This document shows, piece after piece, positions 55,770 to 63,119 of a stretch of 64,000 nt of DNA (within the stretch, counting starts at the first letter, position 1; each line of letters starts with the position of its first letter). The notes below the pieces were generated by a model. The model did not search any database. It was not told the DNA's origin and saw nothing but the letters and a program-made list of their open reading frames with translations. Source of the DNA: Propionispora hippei DSM 15287 (lineage in GTDB: Bacteria; Bacillota; Negativicutes; Propionisporales; Propionisporaceae); NCBI RefSeq assembly GCF_900141835.1, contig NZ_FQZD01000014.1, positions 1 through 64,000 of the forward strand, written 5' to 3'. Made by a program: the position numbers and the translations under genes.

Positions 55770-57146
55770 TTATTTTACGTATTCAGCCGCTTCCTTAGCC
55801 AGATCTTCCAAAATAGCTACATCAGACAGCAAGTTAAGAACGCTATAGCGGGGACGGACTTCTTTGGCCATGATAATACCGTTCAGGGCCGTTGCGTCAT
55901 CAATACCGACTTGACAGGGTTTTACCGGAGCACCGGCGTTTTCCATAAGCGATCTTACCTTGGCTGCCGACGGTGCAGCTTTGGCAATTTTCATAATCGC
56001 TTCATAATTTTCTTTGATTTTTTGAATCCGGGCAATCCGTTTTTCGATAGAGTTTCTGCCGTCTTTTTCGCTTAATTTTAAAATTCCCGGTGAAGCTTTA
56101 CCATACATGGCAATGACTTTTTCCTTCCAGGCTTTTTCATCAAAGGCTTTAGCCACACTAATCGCCTTGTCAAAATCTATCTTGGCCGTAGTCAAAAGTT
56201 CATACAGTTTGGCGGTAATGACGCTGGTCATGCCGACTTTTGTGCCATGGAGCAAAGCTTCTTTACCGGCGAACAGGAAGGCCATTTCCCAGAAGTGGGC
56301 AATATGATGTTCGCAGCCGGATGCAGGACGGGAGTTACCGACAAAGCTCATGGCGATACCGGTGCGGACCAGACCTTCCATCAGATTCCTGATGGCGTCG
56401 TCTTCCCTTTTCTTCACGCCTTCCATTTGGGTTACGCATTTTTCAATGGCGTCGCTGGAGATTTTGGCGGTTACCGGGCAATGATATTCGCCGTTGACTA
56501 TTTCACTGATCAGCCAGTCATTGAGGGCCGAATACTTGCCGATAATATCACCGAAGCCAGCCAGGATCATGCTCATGGGAGCTTCTTTCAAAATGTCTAC
56601 GTCGCCGATAATAACTTTAGGGTAATCGGAGGTGACACTGGTCTTCAAATTGTCGATAATTAAAGCCGAAGTATCGGAAGCATAGCCGTCCATGGAGGGA
56701 GCGGTGGCCACACAAACCGAAGGAACCTTGATCAGCCAGCTAGCGAACTTAACCAAATCATTCAAGCTGCCGGAGCCTACAGTTACAATCACGTCGGTGG
56801 TTTTTTCCACCTGCAGCACCAGTTTGCCTACCGCTTCTTCGTTCGGTACGAGATGGCCCTGCGACTGATAGACAAATACCTTATGCTTCAGATTGCTGGC
56901 AGTTAAGAGTTCAGCCACTTTTTTACCGGCTACTTCAAAGGTATGTGAGTCAGCTACAACCAAAGCGTTTTTGCAGCCCATTTCAGCCAGTACGCCGGGG
57001 AGCTTATTAATGGCTCCGTTTTCCACAATAATCTTGTCAATGTTAACACTATGGGGTTTACCGCATTGGCATTCCAGAGTGCTTCCCAAAAATTCATTGA
57101 TTTCCATTTTACCCACATTTTCTAATGTCAAACCCATGAACATCAC
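55770..57146 (-). CDS. egsA: sn-Glycerol-1-phosphate dehydrogenase
   Basis: 458 residues, AraM/EgsA branch of the iron-containing alcohol dehydrogenase fold. NAD-site VTVGSGSLNDLVKFAS, metal-site segments MILAGFGDIIGKYSALNDW, and SGCEHHIAHFWEMA with metal-binding histidines. It reduces dihydroxyacetone phosphate to sn-glycerol-1-phosphate, the archaeal-type backbone, in Bacillus used by AraM for unusual lipids. The start is uncertain: GTG 57146 is followed by in-frame ATG codons. An array of repeated sites lies upstream (57218-57362). Confidence 0.9.
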   Translation of the reverse strand: MMFMGLTLENVGKMEINEFLGSTLECQCGKPHSVNIDKIIVENGAINKLPGVLAEMGCKNALVVADSHTFEVAGKKVAELLTASNLKHKVFVYQSQGHLVPNEEAVGKLVLQVEKTTDVIVTVGSGSLNDLVKFASWLIKVPSVCVATAPSMDGYASDTSALIIDNLKTSVTSDYPKVIIGDVDILKEAPMSMILAGFGDIIGKYSALNDWLISEIVNGEYHCPVTAKISSDAIEKCVTQMEGVKKREDDAIRNLMEGLVRTGIAMSFVGNSRPASGCEHHIAHFWEMAFLFAGKEALLHGTKVGMTSVITAKLYELLTTAKIDFDKAISVAKAFDEKAWKEKVIAMYGKASPGILKLSEKDGRNSIEKRIARIQKIKENYEAIMKIAKAAPSAAKVRSLMENAGAPVKPCQVGIDDATALNGIIMAKEVRPRYSVLNLLSDVAILEDLAKEAAEYVK

Positions 57147-57217
57147 ATCCTAACTTAATATTTGTAGTTTTACGCAAACCAGCCTACAAAGCTTTGGTAA
57201 AACCAAAACCTATAATC

Positions 57218-57362
57218 TCAATAAAAAGTGCTAACATAATATAGCGATTTAGTACTTTTACATTTGCAAACATTCTTTTATTGGTTATTTTATTTTTTTA
57301 TTTTCTTATTGTATGTTATCACTTTTTATTGTATATTATCACTTTTTATTTTATATGATCAC
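57218..57362. promoter_or_regulatory. Operator-like array upstream of egsA
   Basis: A word close to AATAAAAAGTGMTAACATANAAT occurs four times: once on the plus strand at 57218-57245 and three times on the minus strand in tandem at 57303-57362 with a period of about 21 bases (two helical turns). The region is very AT-rich. It looks like sites for one regulator in front of egsA. Confidence 0.5.
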
Positions 57363-57454
57363 GATATTATTTTCAAGTAACCTAGGATATTTTTTTATAG
57401 TTTCCTCATCACCCTTACTAAACATACCTTGTTCAAAGTGCTTCGTGAGAAAAC

Positions 57455-57488
57455 AACAATAAGGGTTTTCGCAAAAACCCTTATTGTA
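57455..57488 (-). terminator. Terminator hairpin
   Basis: Stem ACAATAAGGGTTTT and complement with a short loop; T-rich on the minus strand after it. It ends minus-strand transcripts coming from the small ORF or the oxidase gene. Confidence 0.7.
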
Positions 57489-57513
57489 GAACAAACTCCT
57501 ATATACACTTCTC

Positions 57514-57657
57514 TTAAAATATCCCTAATATACCGATAATCGCACCAAATCCGATCAGTAATCCACTAAATTTAATTAGCGATACCCCTTGTCTAACCTT
57601 GCATAACACAACCAGCATCAATACCAGCCGAATGAGGCCAGGCATTAACTTCTTCAT
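57514..57657 (-). CDS. Possible 47-residue hydrophobic peptide
   Basis: ATG 57657 to TAA 57514. Begins MKKLMPGLIRLVLMLVVLCK and ends with a second hydrophobic stretch GLLIGFGAIIGILGIF, so it would be a two-helix membrane peptide. No clear ribosome binding site. A terminator follows 26 bases after the stop. Too short to compare with known families by eye. Confidence 0.35.
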   Translation of the reverse strand: MKKLMPGLIRLVLMLVVLCKVRQGVSLIKFSGLLIGFGAIIGILGIF

Positions 57658-57757
57658 CAAATCGGCTTGCAGGTTAAACTCTTACCCGAAATTAAAATCT
57701 GCTGCCTCTTGCTGTCCGGCAGGCAACCCCTATCACCCAGGCGTTCCGTTTTAAATC

Positions 57758-58192
57758 TTACTCCACAATAAAACTTTCCGAGGCAAAGTTGCTGTAATAC
57801 CGGCCTGCTTCCGCTACAAATCTCAGGACACAATAATCAGGATCGGTGACGCCCAACGGATAATACAGCGTATCTCCTTCACGCCAGATCATTGCTTTGA
57901 CAGCCGCGTCTTCCAGCACTTCCATCTTCCCTTTTAGCATGACGCCGCGAAAAAAACGCCTGTCGCAAAAATACAGGCTGGCTTTTGAATTTTCCCTGTA
58001 TTGTCGTACCCGTAAGGACGAGGTATTGGTCGTTAAATAGAACTCCCTGATTCCAATCCGCTGGCGGGGTGCCAGCATGGCTTTCATATTGGGAAATCCT
58101 TCTTCATCTACCGATCCGATAAAGGCAATACTTTGCTTATCAATCAAATTACCAATCGTTTTTTCCACGTCGCGCACCGTAACCACTCCCAC
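57758..58192 (-). CDS. Pyridoxamine 5'-phosphate oxidase-like flavin-binding protein
   Basis: 144 residues of the split-barrel FMN-binding fold: IDKQSIAFIGSVDEEGFPNMKAMLAPR, EFYLTTNTSSLRVRQYRENSKASLYFCDRR, and VTDPDYCVLRFVAEAGRYY. Members of this size are small flavin- or heme-dependent reductases or general stress proteins, not true PdxH. Start GTG. Alone in its unit. Confidence 0.8.
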   Translation of the reverse strand: MGVVTVRDVEKTIGNLIDKQSIAFIGSVDEEGFPNMKAMLAPRQRIGIREFYLTTNTSSLRVRQYRENSKASLYFCDRRFFRGVMLKGKMEVLEDAAVKAMIWREGDTLYYPLGVTDPDYCVLRFVAEAGRYYSNFASESFIVE

Positions 58193-58210
58193 AATATATT
58201 GTTACCTTCA

Positions 58211-58489
58211 TTATAGCGTTGTGGACAAGAGTGGTATATTACCCACTTTTTCGTGGGGTAAGCTGCCACATATCCATTCAATATTGACCCGTCCCAGCAT
58301 AGCGATACAGTAAACATAGAATTTGATACTCAGACTATCGTCAAGCTTTCGGCTCAAAATATTCATAGCAATCTTATTCGAGTCCTCGTAAATCCTCCTG
58401 CCTACTTCCACACTATCGCTACATACTCCTGTCTTCCCAAGGCGCACAAAGACAGACAAAAAGTTTGTCAAACTGACAAAATCAGTCAT
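58211..58489 (-). CDS. Hypothetical protein, uncertain
   Basis: 92-codon open frame, no family recognised and no ribosome binding site before its ATG. It contains a possible helix-rich central part and lies between the oxidase gene and the prophage. Could be spurious or a worn-down remnant at the prophage edge. Confidence 0.3.
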   Translation of the reverse strand: MTDFVSLTNFLSVFVRLGKTGVCSDSVEVGRRIYEDSNKIAMNILSRKLDDSLSIKFYVYCIAMLGRVNIEWICGSLPHEKVGNIPLLSTTL

Positions 58490-58610
58490 TATTTAACTTA
58501 TTCTTATTGACTGCAGGGAGTTTATGAATTAAGATTATTTTAAGGTTAAATTTTCCGATATTGCCCTGCATTACCAATATCACCTAACTCTTCATGCATA
58601 CAACGATGTA

Positions 58611-58653
58611 TCAGCCAAAGCGTTTCGCTTCATTGGATTTGGCTGATTTTTTG
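58611..58653 (+). terminator. Plus-strand terminator near the prophage edge
   Basis: Stem TCAGCCAAA and complement with an inner AAGCG...CGCTT hairpin, followed by TTTTTTG. No plus-strand gene is seen upstream, so what it terminates is unclear. Confidence 0.6.
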
Positions 58654-58748
58654 TTATATAAGAACCGATCAATTCGTCCGGCCAAACACGCTCTTGGTCT
58701 GCTTACCGGCGGTTTACTATAGCAAGGTAATCTATAGGCCAAAATTTA

Positions 58749-58958
58749 TCACTTCAATTCTAGGATTTTAAGAGCTGCCTCGCAGCGGCTCCGGTCTTTT
58801 CGCACAAGGGATATGAAGCGCTTTATGATTTTATATTCATCATCAAAGGCTCGTATCATGTGTATGCCACGCTGCTTGCTTTCTCCGGGCATGAGCTTCG
58901 GCCTGCCGCTTCCTTTGCGATGGCCGCCATTGTTTTTCCGTCCGTCAACCTTCTCCAA
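58749..58958 (-). CDS. Small phage/plasmid protein with KNNGGHRKGSGRP motif
   Basis: 69 residues from a TTG start at 58958, which has CGGGAGG seven bases upstream; the longer ATG start at 59027 has no such site. NGGHRKGSGRPKLMPGE resembles the NGGARPGAGRK motif of small accessory proteins on phages and plasmids, followed by a helical C-terminus. Function unknown; possibly DNA-binding. Confidence 0.6.
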   Translation of the reverse strand: MEKVDGRKNNGGHRKGSGRPKLMPGESKQRGIHMIRAFDDEYKIIKRFISLVRKDRSRCEAALKILELK

Positions 58959-59032
58959 ATTATCGCCTCCCGAAAACGCTTTACGGTATATTATATCATA
59001 AAATGTTCTCAAGTCCACCGTAATCATACCAT

Positions 59033-59242
59033 TCAGCCGTCGAGAGCATTAAAATTCTTGCCACCGTCGTAAAGCTCGTATTCCTTGACCTCCTGATCTG
59101 TCAGGTCGCGGTCATAATCGACGTGCCCATAGTATGTGATCCCATTCGGGAGTTCCCCGGGATCGTCGCTGAAAGAGAAAAAGCCTTTAGGCTGCGTCCC
59201 AATAGATACGGGGCGCTGCGTCAGATAGTATCGGTGCAACAT
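59033..59242 (-). CDS. Small phage protein coupled to DUF3560
   Basis: 69 residues from ATG 59242, with GGAGGAGA upstream. Starts HRYYLTQRPVSIGTQPKGFFSF, a pattern seen in small proteins near anti-restriction/DUF3560 genes. Its ATG overlaps the stop codon of the upstream gene (TGATG). Function unknown. Confidence 0.65.
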   Translation of the reverse strand: MLHRYYLTQRPVSIGTQPKGFFSFSDDPGELPNGITYYGHVDYDRDLTDQEVKEYELYDGGKNFNALDG

Positions 59243-60033
59243 CAAATCTCCTCCATTTCTGCCAGCTGCTTCTTCACCTGTCCGGCAGCGTAAATCCCGT
59301 TCCCAGTCGCCTGCCGCACCCACGCTTTACGTGACGGCGACCACTTGAAAGAGTGTCGCTTCAAAATCCCAATCACCGCTGGCTCTGGCTTGCCGTCAAA
59401 CAGGAACTGGCAGCGATTGTCGTAAATGCTATATGTGTATAAGTCTGTCTCCTCGTCAGGCGTTTCCTGAACCTCCTGAAGCTTTTTTAGATTCTCGATA
59501 CGCTTCTTCACGTTGCTGATGTTCGCATTGTTATTTGACAGCTGATAAGGCGCATATCCAATACGACCAAAGCAGCTCGGCGTTCTCAAGCCTTCGATTT
59601 CTTTGTCAGTGTAGCCCTGCTCCCGGAGCTGTGCATCGCCTTTTTCAGTGTCCTTCAATCGGATTGAGCGGTTGGCCGCTTTCATATTGCTCTGCAGTGT
59701 CTCGAGCTTTTCCAGCTTTTCTTCCAGCTTCTTGATCGCGTCGGGATCGTCGGCGCTGATTCCGCCCCGTCCGGTAGCCTCCGCTTTTTCTTCGTAGTAG
59801 TCGGCCTTCTTTCCAGCCTCGTAAGCCTTTTCACCGGTCTTGAAAATCCTGTCACGATAGGCCCGGTCGGCGCGCTCTGAATGATGGCCAACCAATATCG
59901 GCTGACCAAACGGGATTCGGCTTGCCATCTTGCGTGATTCATCCCAGCGGGCGCTGCTCTCGGCCCTAGCTGCTGCCGCCTTCTTTTCATAGTATTCCTT
60001 ACGGGCCTCCACCTTTTCCTCATAAGCATTCAT
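59242..60033 (-). CDS. DUF3560 family protein
   Basis: 263 residues. From ATG 60033 (AGGAGGA upstream). Helical, charge-rich N-terminus with the DUF3560 signature KMASRIPFGQPILVGHHSERADR, then coiled coil, then FKWSPSRKAWVRQATGNG near the end, a motif of phage and mobile-element accessory proteins. The 41-codon longer frame lacks a ribosome binding site. Probable role in DNA protection or anti-defence; not established. Confidence 0.8.
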   Translation of the reverse strand: MNAYEEKVEARKEYYEKKAAAARAESSARWDESRKMASRIPFGQPILVGHHSERADRAYRDRIFKTGEKAYEAGKKADYYEEKAEATGRGGISADDPDAIKKLEEKLEKLETLQSNMKAANRSIRLKDTEKGDAQLREQGYTDKEIEGLRTPSCFGRIGYAPYQLSNNNANISNVKKRIENLKKLQEVQETPDEETDLYTYSIYDNRCQFLFDGKPEPAVIGILKRHSFKWSPSRKAWVRQATGNGIYAAGQVKKQLAEMEEI

Positions 60034-60127
60034 ATTATCTTCCTCCTTAAATTTTGCGTGCCTGCCGGGCTTGTGACCGGCTCGCCGCATTAACGGCCCC
60101 GAAAAGCCGCCACTCTGCGATAAGCGT

Positions 60128-60352
60128 TCACTCCTCAATCTTGAACGTAACTTCATGTCCGATATTCTCTTTCACGAGAACCTTCTTCATGTCTGCCACC
60201 ATCATGTTGTTGTCCAGCGCCGCCTGAATTACCTCCACCAATTTCTTACCGTCCAAGTACGCCCACAAAACTCTCTTTTTCATCCTCATTTCAATCATCC
60301 TTTCTTGTTCCCTTTTCTTGTTCTCTTTCGATAAATCAATTATAGCTCGCAT
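60128..60352 (-). CDS. Hypothetical small prophage protein
   Basis: 74 residues from the first ATG, but the better start may be an internal ATG (60292 region) after AAAGGA. Highly charged; MKKVLVKENIGHEVTFKIEE at the end. No family recognised. It is the last gene before a 180-base gap containing the late-operon terminator. Confidence 0.5.
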   Translation of the reverse strand: MRAIIDLSKENKKREQERMIEMRMKKRVLWAYLDGKKLVEVIQAALDNNMMVADMKKVLVKENIGHEVTFKIEE

Positions 60353-60467
60353 TCAATTATTTGTAAAGTGTTTAATCAATAAATATAATAATTATTTTTA
60401 GTGTTATACAGGCATTATAAAAGAGACATAGCGTATTTAATGTATTTGAAATAATAATTTACACAAA

Positions 60468-60499
60468 TAAAAATAGCCGAGGCATAAAGCCCCGGCTAT
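60468..60499 (-). terminator. Terminator of the prophage late operon
   Basis: Stem ATAGCCGGGG and complement, followed on the minus strand by TTTTTATTT. It closes the late (tail/lysis) transcript after the gene at 60531. Confidence 0.87.
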
Positions 60500-60530
60500 C
60501 CGCAGTAATTCGTACTACCACTAAAATGGT

Positions 60531-61148
60531 TCACCACTCAACCACATTGTAAAGAATCGTTACTCCGTCTGGGCGGCAGCCGTCGAAGTGTACCAAACCT
60601 TCGGCACGCCCTTGCTCGTAGCCAATCGTTGGATATGCTCTGCCGTCAACCGCTGTTACTCCGGCCTTTATTCGGTGATCTTTGCGCAGGTTGATTTTGT
60701 ATACGTCAACTTTTTGTTGGTCTGCCGGAAGCGCCTGCCCGGTCTCGTCCTGCGTTATCGGCGTTACAACTGTCCTGTCAGTCTGTTCAATCGCTGCTGC
60801 CGGAAGCGTCGTGTCTCCGGCAGTGATCCGCTGTTGCACATCATCCGCCGCTGCCTGCACTGTCGGGGCTGTTACGTGGAACGTGATGCTTGGCTTAACC
60901 GTGCTACCTGCTGCTTGAATCTGACCAATCTTGTCAGCAAGCATCGTAGCGTTATCGGTGCTGATCTGTAGCTTGTCCTGCAATCCTTTGATACTCTGCT
61001 CCTGCTCCTGTGTCACCTGCTGGGCTTCGTGCAGTATCTCCTGCTGCCGCTGCTGCCAACGGAAAAACCATAATGCCCCGCCGATAACAAGCAGGGTAAC
61101 AATGAGTAGCGTCAGCAATTTCTTCCAATTCTTTTCTATGTATTCCAT
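60531..61148 (-). CDS. Membrane-anchored prophage protein, lysis-adjacent
   Basis: 205 residues from ATG 61148 (GGGAGGA upstream). One N-terminal membrane helix (LLTLLIVTLLVIGGALWFF), a coiled coil (EQEQSIKGLQDKLQISTDNATMLADKIG), then a Ala/Thr/Gln-rich globular end. The layout is like an inner-membrane spanin, but the length is greater and no partner gene is seen; not recognised. Confidence 0.6.
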   Translation of the reverse strand: MEYIEKNWKKLLTLLIVTLLVIGGALWFFRWQQRQQEILHEAQQVTQEQEQSIKGLQDKLQISTDNATMLADKIGQIQAAGSTVKPSITFHVTAPTVQAAADDVQQRITAGDTTLPAAAIEQTDRTVVTPITQDETGQALPADQQKVDVYKINLRKDHRIKAGVTAVDGRAYPTIGYEQGRAEGLVHFDGCRPDGVTILYNVVEW

Positions 61149-61170
61149 TTCATCCTCCCTCATCATACAG

Positions 61171-61208
61171 AAAAAATCCCCAGCGCCTCAAAAGAAGCAC
61201 CGGGGATT
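61171..61208 (-). terminator. Terminator within the prophage late region
   Basis: Stem AATCCCC and CGGGGATT around a GC-rich loop, then TTTTTTC on the minus strand, just after the gene at 61222. Confidence 0.7.
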
Positions 61209-61221
61209 CATCATAAAACAA

Positions 61222-61557
61222 TCAAGCCGTAACCTGCTCCGGCGTTGTAGCGGCTGCGTCCTGCGTATCAGCAGGAATGGCCGCCGTTTCTTTTTCTGCC
61301 ATCTTATCAATCAGCTTTTCAGATACCCAGAAAGCGATGCTGATTACGCCCGGAATGAATACGCCATCGCGGAACTTAACCCAGCCGGATTCTGCTGCTG
61401 CGTCCTCTTTCAGCTTCGCCGTGAATGGGTCAGCTACTTCTTTCAATGCTGGCAGAACAACATCACGAATACCCGTGATGATTGCGTCCTTCACATCACC
61501 GCTCAAGAGTTCCTCCGCTGCTGCCTGTACCTGATTTTTAAATTCTTCCATAGTCAT
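61222..61557 (-). CDS. Small prophage protein with one or two membrane segments (holin-like)
   Basis: 111 residues from ATG 61557 with GGAGGA upstream. One hydrophobic stretch (GVISIAFWVSEKLI), charged ends. Holin or tail-associated protein possible; not recognised. Confidence 0.55.
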   Translation of the reverse strand: MTMEEFKNQVQAAAEELLSGDVKDAIITGIRDVVLPALKEVADPFTAKLKEDAAAESGWVKFRDGVFIPGVISIAFWVSEKLIDKMAEKETAAIPADTQDAAATTPEQVTA

Positions 61558-61632
61558 TTGAAATTCCTCCATTTCATTTTCTCAATTAACATTTTACAAA
61601 CAAGTCAAATCCCAATTTCACATTTTAGATTC

Positions 61633-62247
61633 TCACTTATTATCTTCCTGCTGCCTGTACCAATTTGCTTTCCCGCGGATGATGTCGCCGCCCCGGCTGC
61701 CGTCGGTCGCGTCCGGGTTGTAGGACGGGCTTTCGTCGGTGCCGAGATACTCAAGGTCTCCCCGCGTGTCTCCGTCGCCGTAACTGTCATTCCACCAAGC
61801 ATAGGGATTGTGGTAGCCGGTCTCGCCGTCCTCATTGTTCGCGGCTTCGCCGTGCGTCAAAACGCATTCCTTGCTGATCGTCAGCCACAAGCCATCTGCC
61901 AAGGCACAAACAACCTGTGCCATAGCCTCAATCTGTGCAGCCGTCGGCGGTTCGTTGCCAAGGGACTGTGATCCCGAACCTACCCCGCAAGCCAAGGCAA
62001 CGCCAATAGCTCCGGTGTTACGCTTCCACGTATGGTTCTTGACTTCGCTCAAATCGTCGGTACTAACATAGATGCTGCCGTCAGCGTCGATATTGACGTG
62101 ATAATCAGAAAAAAACTGGCCGTAATGACCGGCGCTCCAATGCAGATAAATCTTTGGCACGCGGTCGTATGATCCGGCTGCGTCCCAAATAGACTGCCGG
62201 GCCTGCTCTGCCATAGATTTTAATTCTGCAATCGTAACTTTCCTCAT
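61633..62247 (-). CDS. Phage endolysin, N-acetylmuramoyl-L-alanine amidase (amidase_2)
   Basis: 204 residues. KIYLHWSAGHYGQFFSDYHVNI carries the zinc histidines, VSTDDLSEVKNHTWKRNTGAIGVALACG and ECVLTHGEA the rest of the amidase_2 site. It cuts the amide bond between muramic acid and the stem peptide to lyse the host. Its ATGA overlaps the stop of the preceding small membrane gene by four bases. Confidence 0.85.
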   Translation of the reverse strand: MRKVTIAELKSMAEQARQSIWDAAGSYDRVPKIYLHWSAGHYGQFFSDYHVNIDADGSIYVSTDDLSEVKNHTWKRNTGAIGVALACGVGSGSQSLGNEPPTAAQIEAMAQVVCALADGLWLTISKECVLTHGEAANNEDGETGYHNPYAWWNDSYGDGDTRGDLEYLGTDESPSYNPDATDGSRGGDIIRGKANWYRQQEDNK

Positions 62248-62432
62248 TCGGATTCCCCCTCCTTAGTCTTTCGCTTTTCGGGCAGGTGCTTCCCACCCAT
62301 ATAGCCGACTAAGCCGCTTCCCAGTGACATAGCCAACTCGTTCATCCCAAGAAATATAGCAGATACTAGGGCTATCACAAGCCCCAATCCTACTATCATC
62401 TCCGTATTGATTATTCTCTCCAACATAATCAC
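62244..62432 (-). CDS. Holin-like membrane protein
   Basis: 62 residues, two hydrophobic segments (MIVGLGLVIALVSAIFLG and MSLGSGLVGYMGGK) and a basic tail KHLPEKRKTKEGESE. Small size, membrane segments and position right before the endolysin gene fit a holin that opens the membrane for it. Overlaps both neighbours by four bases. Confidence 0.7.
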   Translation of the reverse strand: MIMLERIINTEMIVGLGLVIALVSAIFLGMNELAMSLGSGLVGYMGGKHLPEKRKTKEGESE

Positions 62433-62698
62433 CTCAACAAAGCCACGCCAGCGCTAATGATGGCAGATACAATCGTAGCCATAATAGCTGCCTTCTGCAT
62501 CGCTCGCCTATCACGCTCTTTCTCTCGCTCGTCTATGCTATCAAGACGGTGGGTATTACTTTTTGAGCGGCTGTCTACAGCAGCCAACCGCTCGCCGAAC
62601 TGGCGAATGTAGTCGATGGACTGTTGGATATACTGGATCTGCGTCTCAATCTTTGATAGCCTCTCTGAAAGAGAAACGCGAAATTCTTGATCGTCCAT
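62429..62698 (-). CDS. Phage coiled-coil/membrane protein (XhlA-like)
   Basis: 89 residues from ATG 62698 (GGGGAGGA upstream). N-terminal coiled coil, then basic stretch and a C-terminal membrane segment ATIVSAIISAGVALL. Resembles XhlA-type proteins that sit with a holin and an amidase in lysis cassettes. Confidence 0.65.
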   Translation of the reverse strand: MDDQEFRVSLSERLSKIETQIQYIQQSIDYIRQFGERLAAVDSRSKSNTHRLDSIDEREKERDRRAMQKAAIMATIVSAIISAGVALLR

Positions 62699-62715
62699 CG
62701 TGCTTCCTCCCCGCA

Positions 62716-62922
62716 TCAGATGTATCTGTAGTAATCGCTGTAGTGCTGCCCGTAGTTGTCTGCCAGCTTGTCTCCCATGAAGTCCTGCACGTCTGTACGG
62801 TACTTCTCCGGCACGGATTCAACCGTGCGGCTGCCTCTCGTAATGACCGCAGCGTAAATGCGGAGCAAAGGCCAATTACGCGTGGTAGTGGTTGTGGTTG
62901 TGGTAGTAGTCGTTTCTGCCAT
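62716..62922 (-). CDS. Small prophage protein with poly-threonine N-terminus
   Basis: 68 residues. Starts MAE then eleven threonines. The rest (VESVPEKYRTDVQDFMGDKLADNYGQ) is not recognised. Threonine codons are ACN-rich and mixed, so the tract is not a pure DNA repeat. Part of the tail-to-lysis gene row. Confidence 0.6.
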   Translation of the reverse strand: MAETTTTTTTTTTTRNWPLLRIYAAVITRGSRTVESVPEKYRTDVQDFMGDKLADNYGQHYSDYYRYI

Positions 62923-63107
62923 TATTTTGCACCCCCTTCCATGAGACTAAGAACCTGCGCCTGCAGGTCTTCAATCTCCTGATCTTTCTTATTGACCTTT
63001 TCGGTCAGAGCAACAATAGTATCTTGAGCGTCAGAAAGATTCCTAGTAGTGTCTTTCTTCTCCTGCTTCGCCCGGCGGCGGACGGCGTTGCTGTTCTGTG
63101 TAAACAT
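62922..63107 (-). CDS. Small coiled-coil prophage protein
   Basis: 61 residues. Basic start RRRAKQEKKD, then heptad-rich VALTEKVNKKDQEIEDLQAQVLSLMEG. Could be a tail chaperone or fibre-associated protein. Overlaps the next gene's start by one base (TAATG). Confidence 0.6.
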   Translation of the reverse strand: MFTQNSNAVRRRAKQEKKDTTRNLSDAQDTIVALTEKVNKKDQEIEDLQAQVLSLMEGGAK

Positions 63108-63119
63108 ATCAATTCCCCC

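Noticed and set aside
59242-60156. Longer 304-residue start for the DUF3560 protein
   Set aside because: The family's conserved start lies at 60033 behind a strong AGGAGGA site; the extra 41 codons have none.
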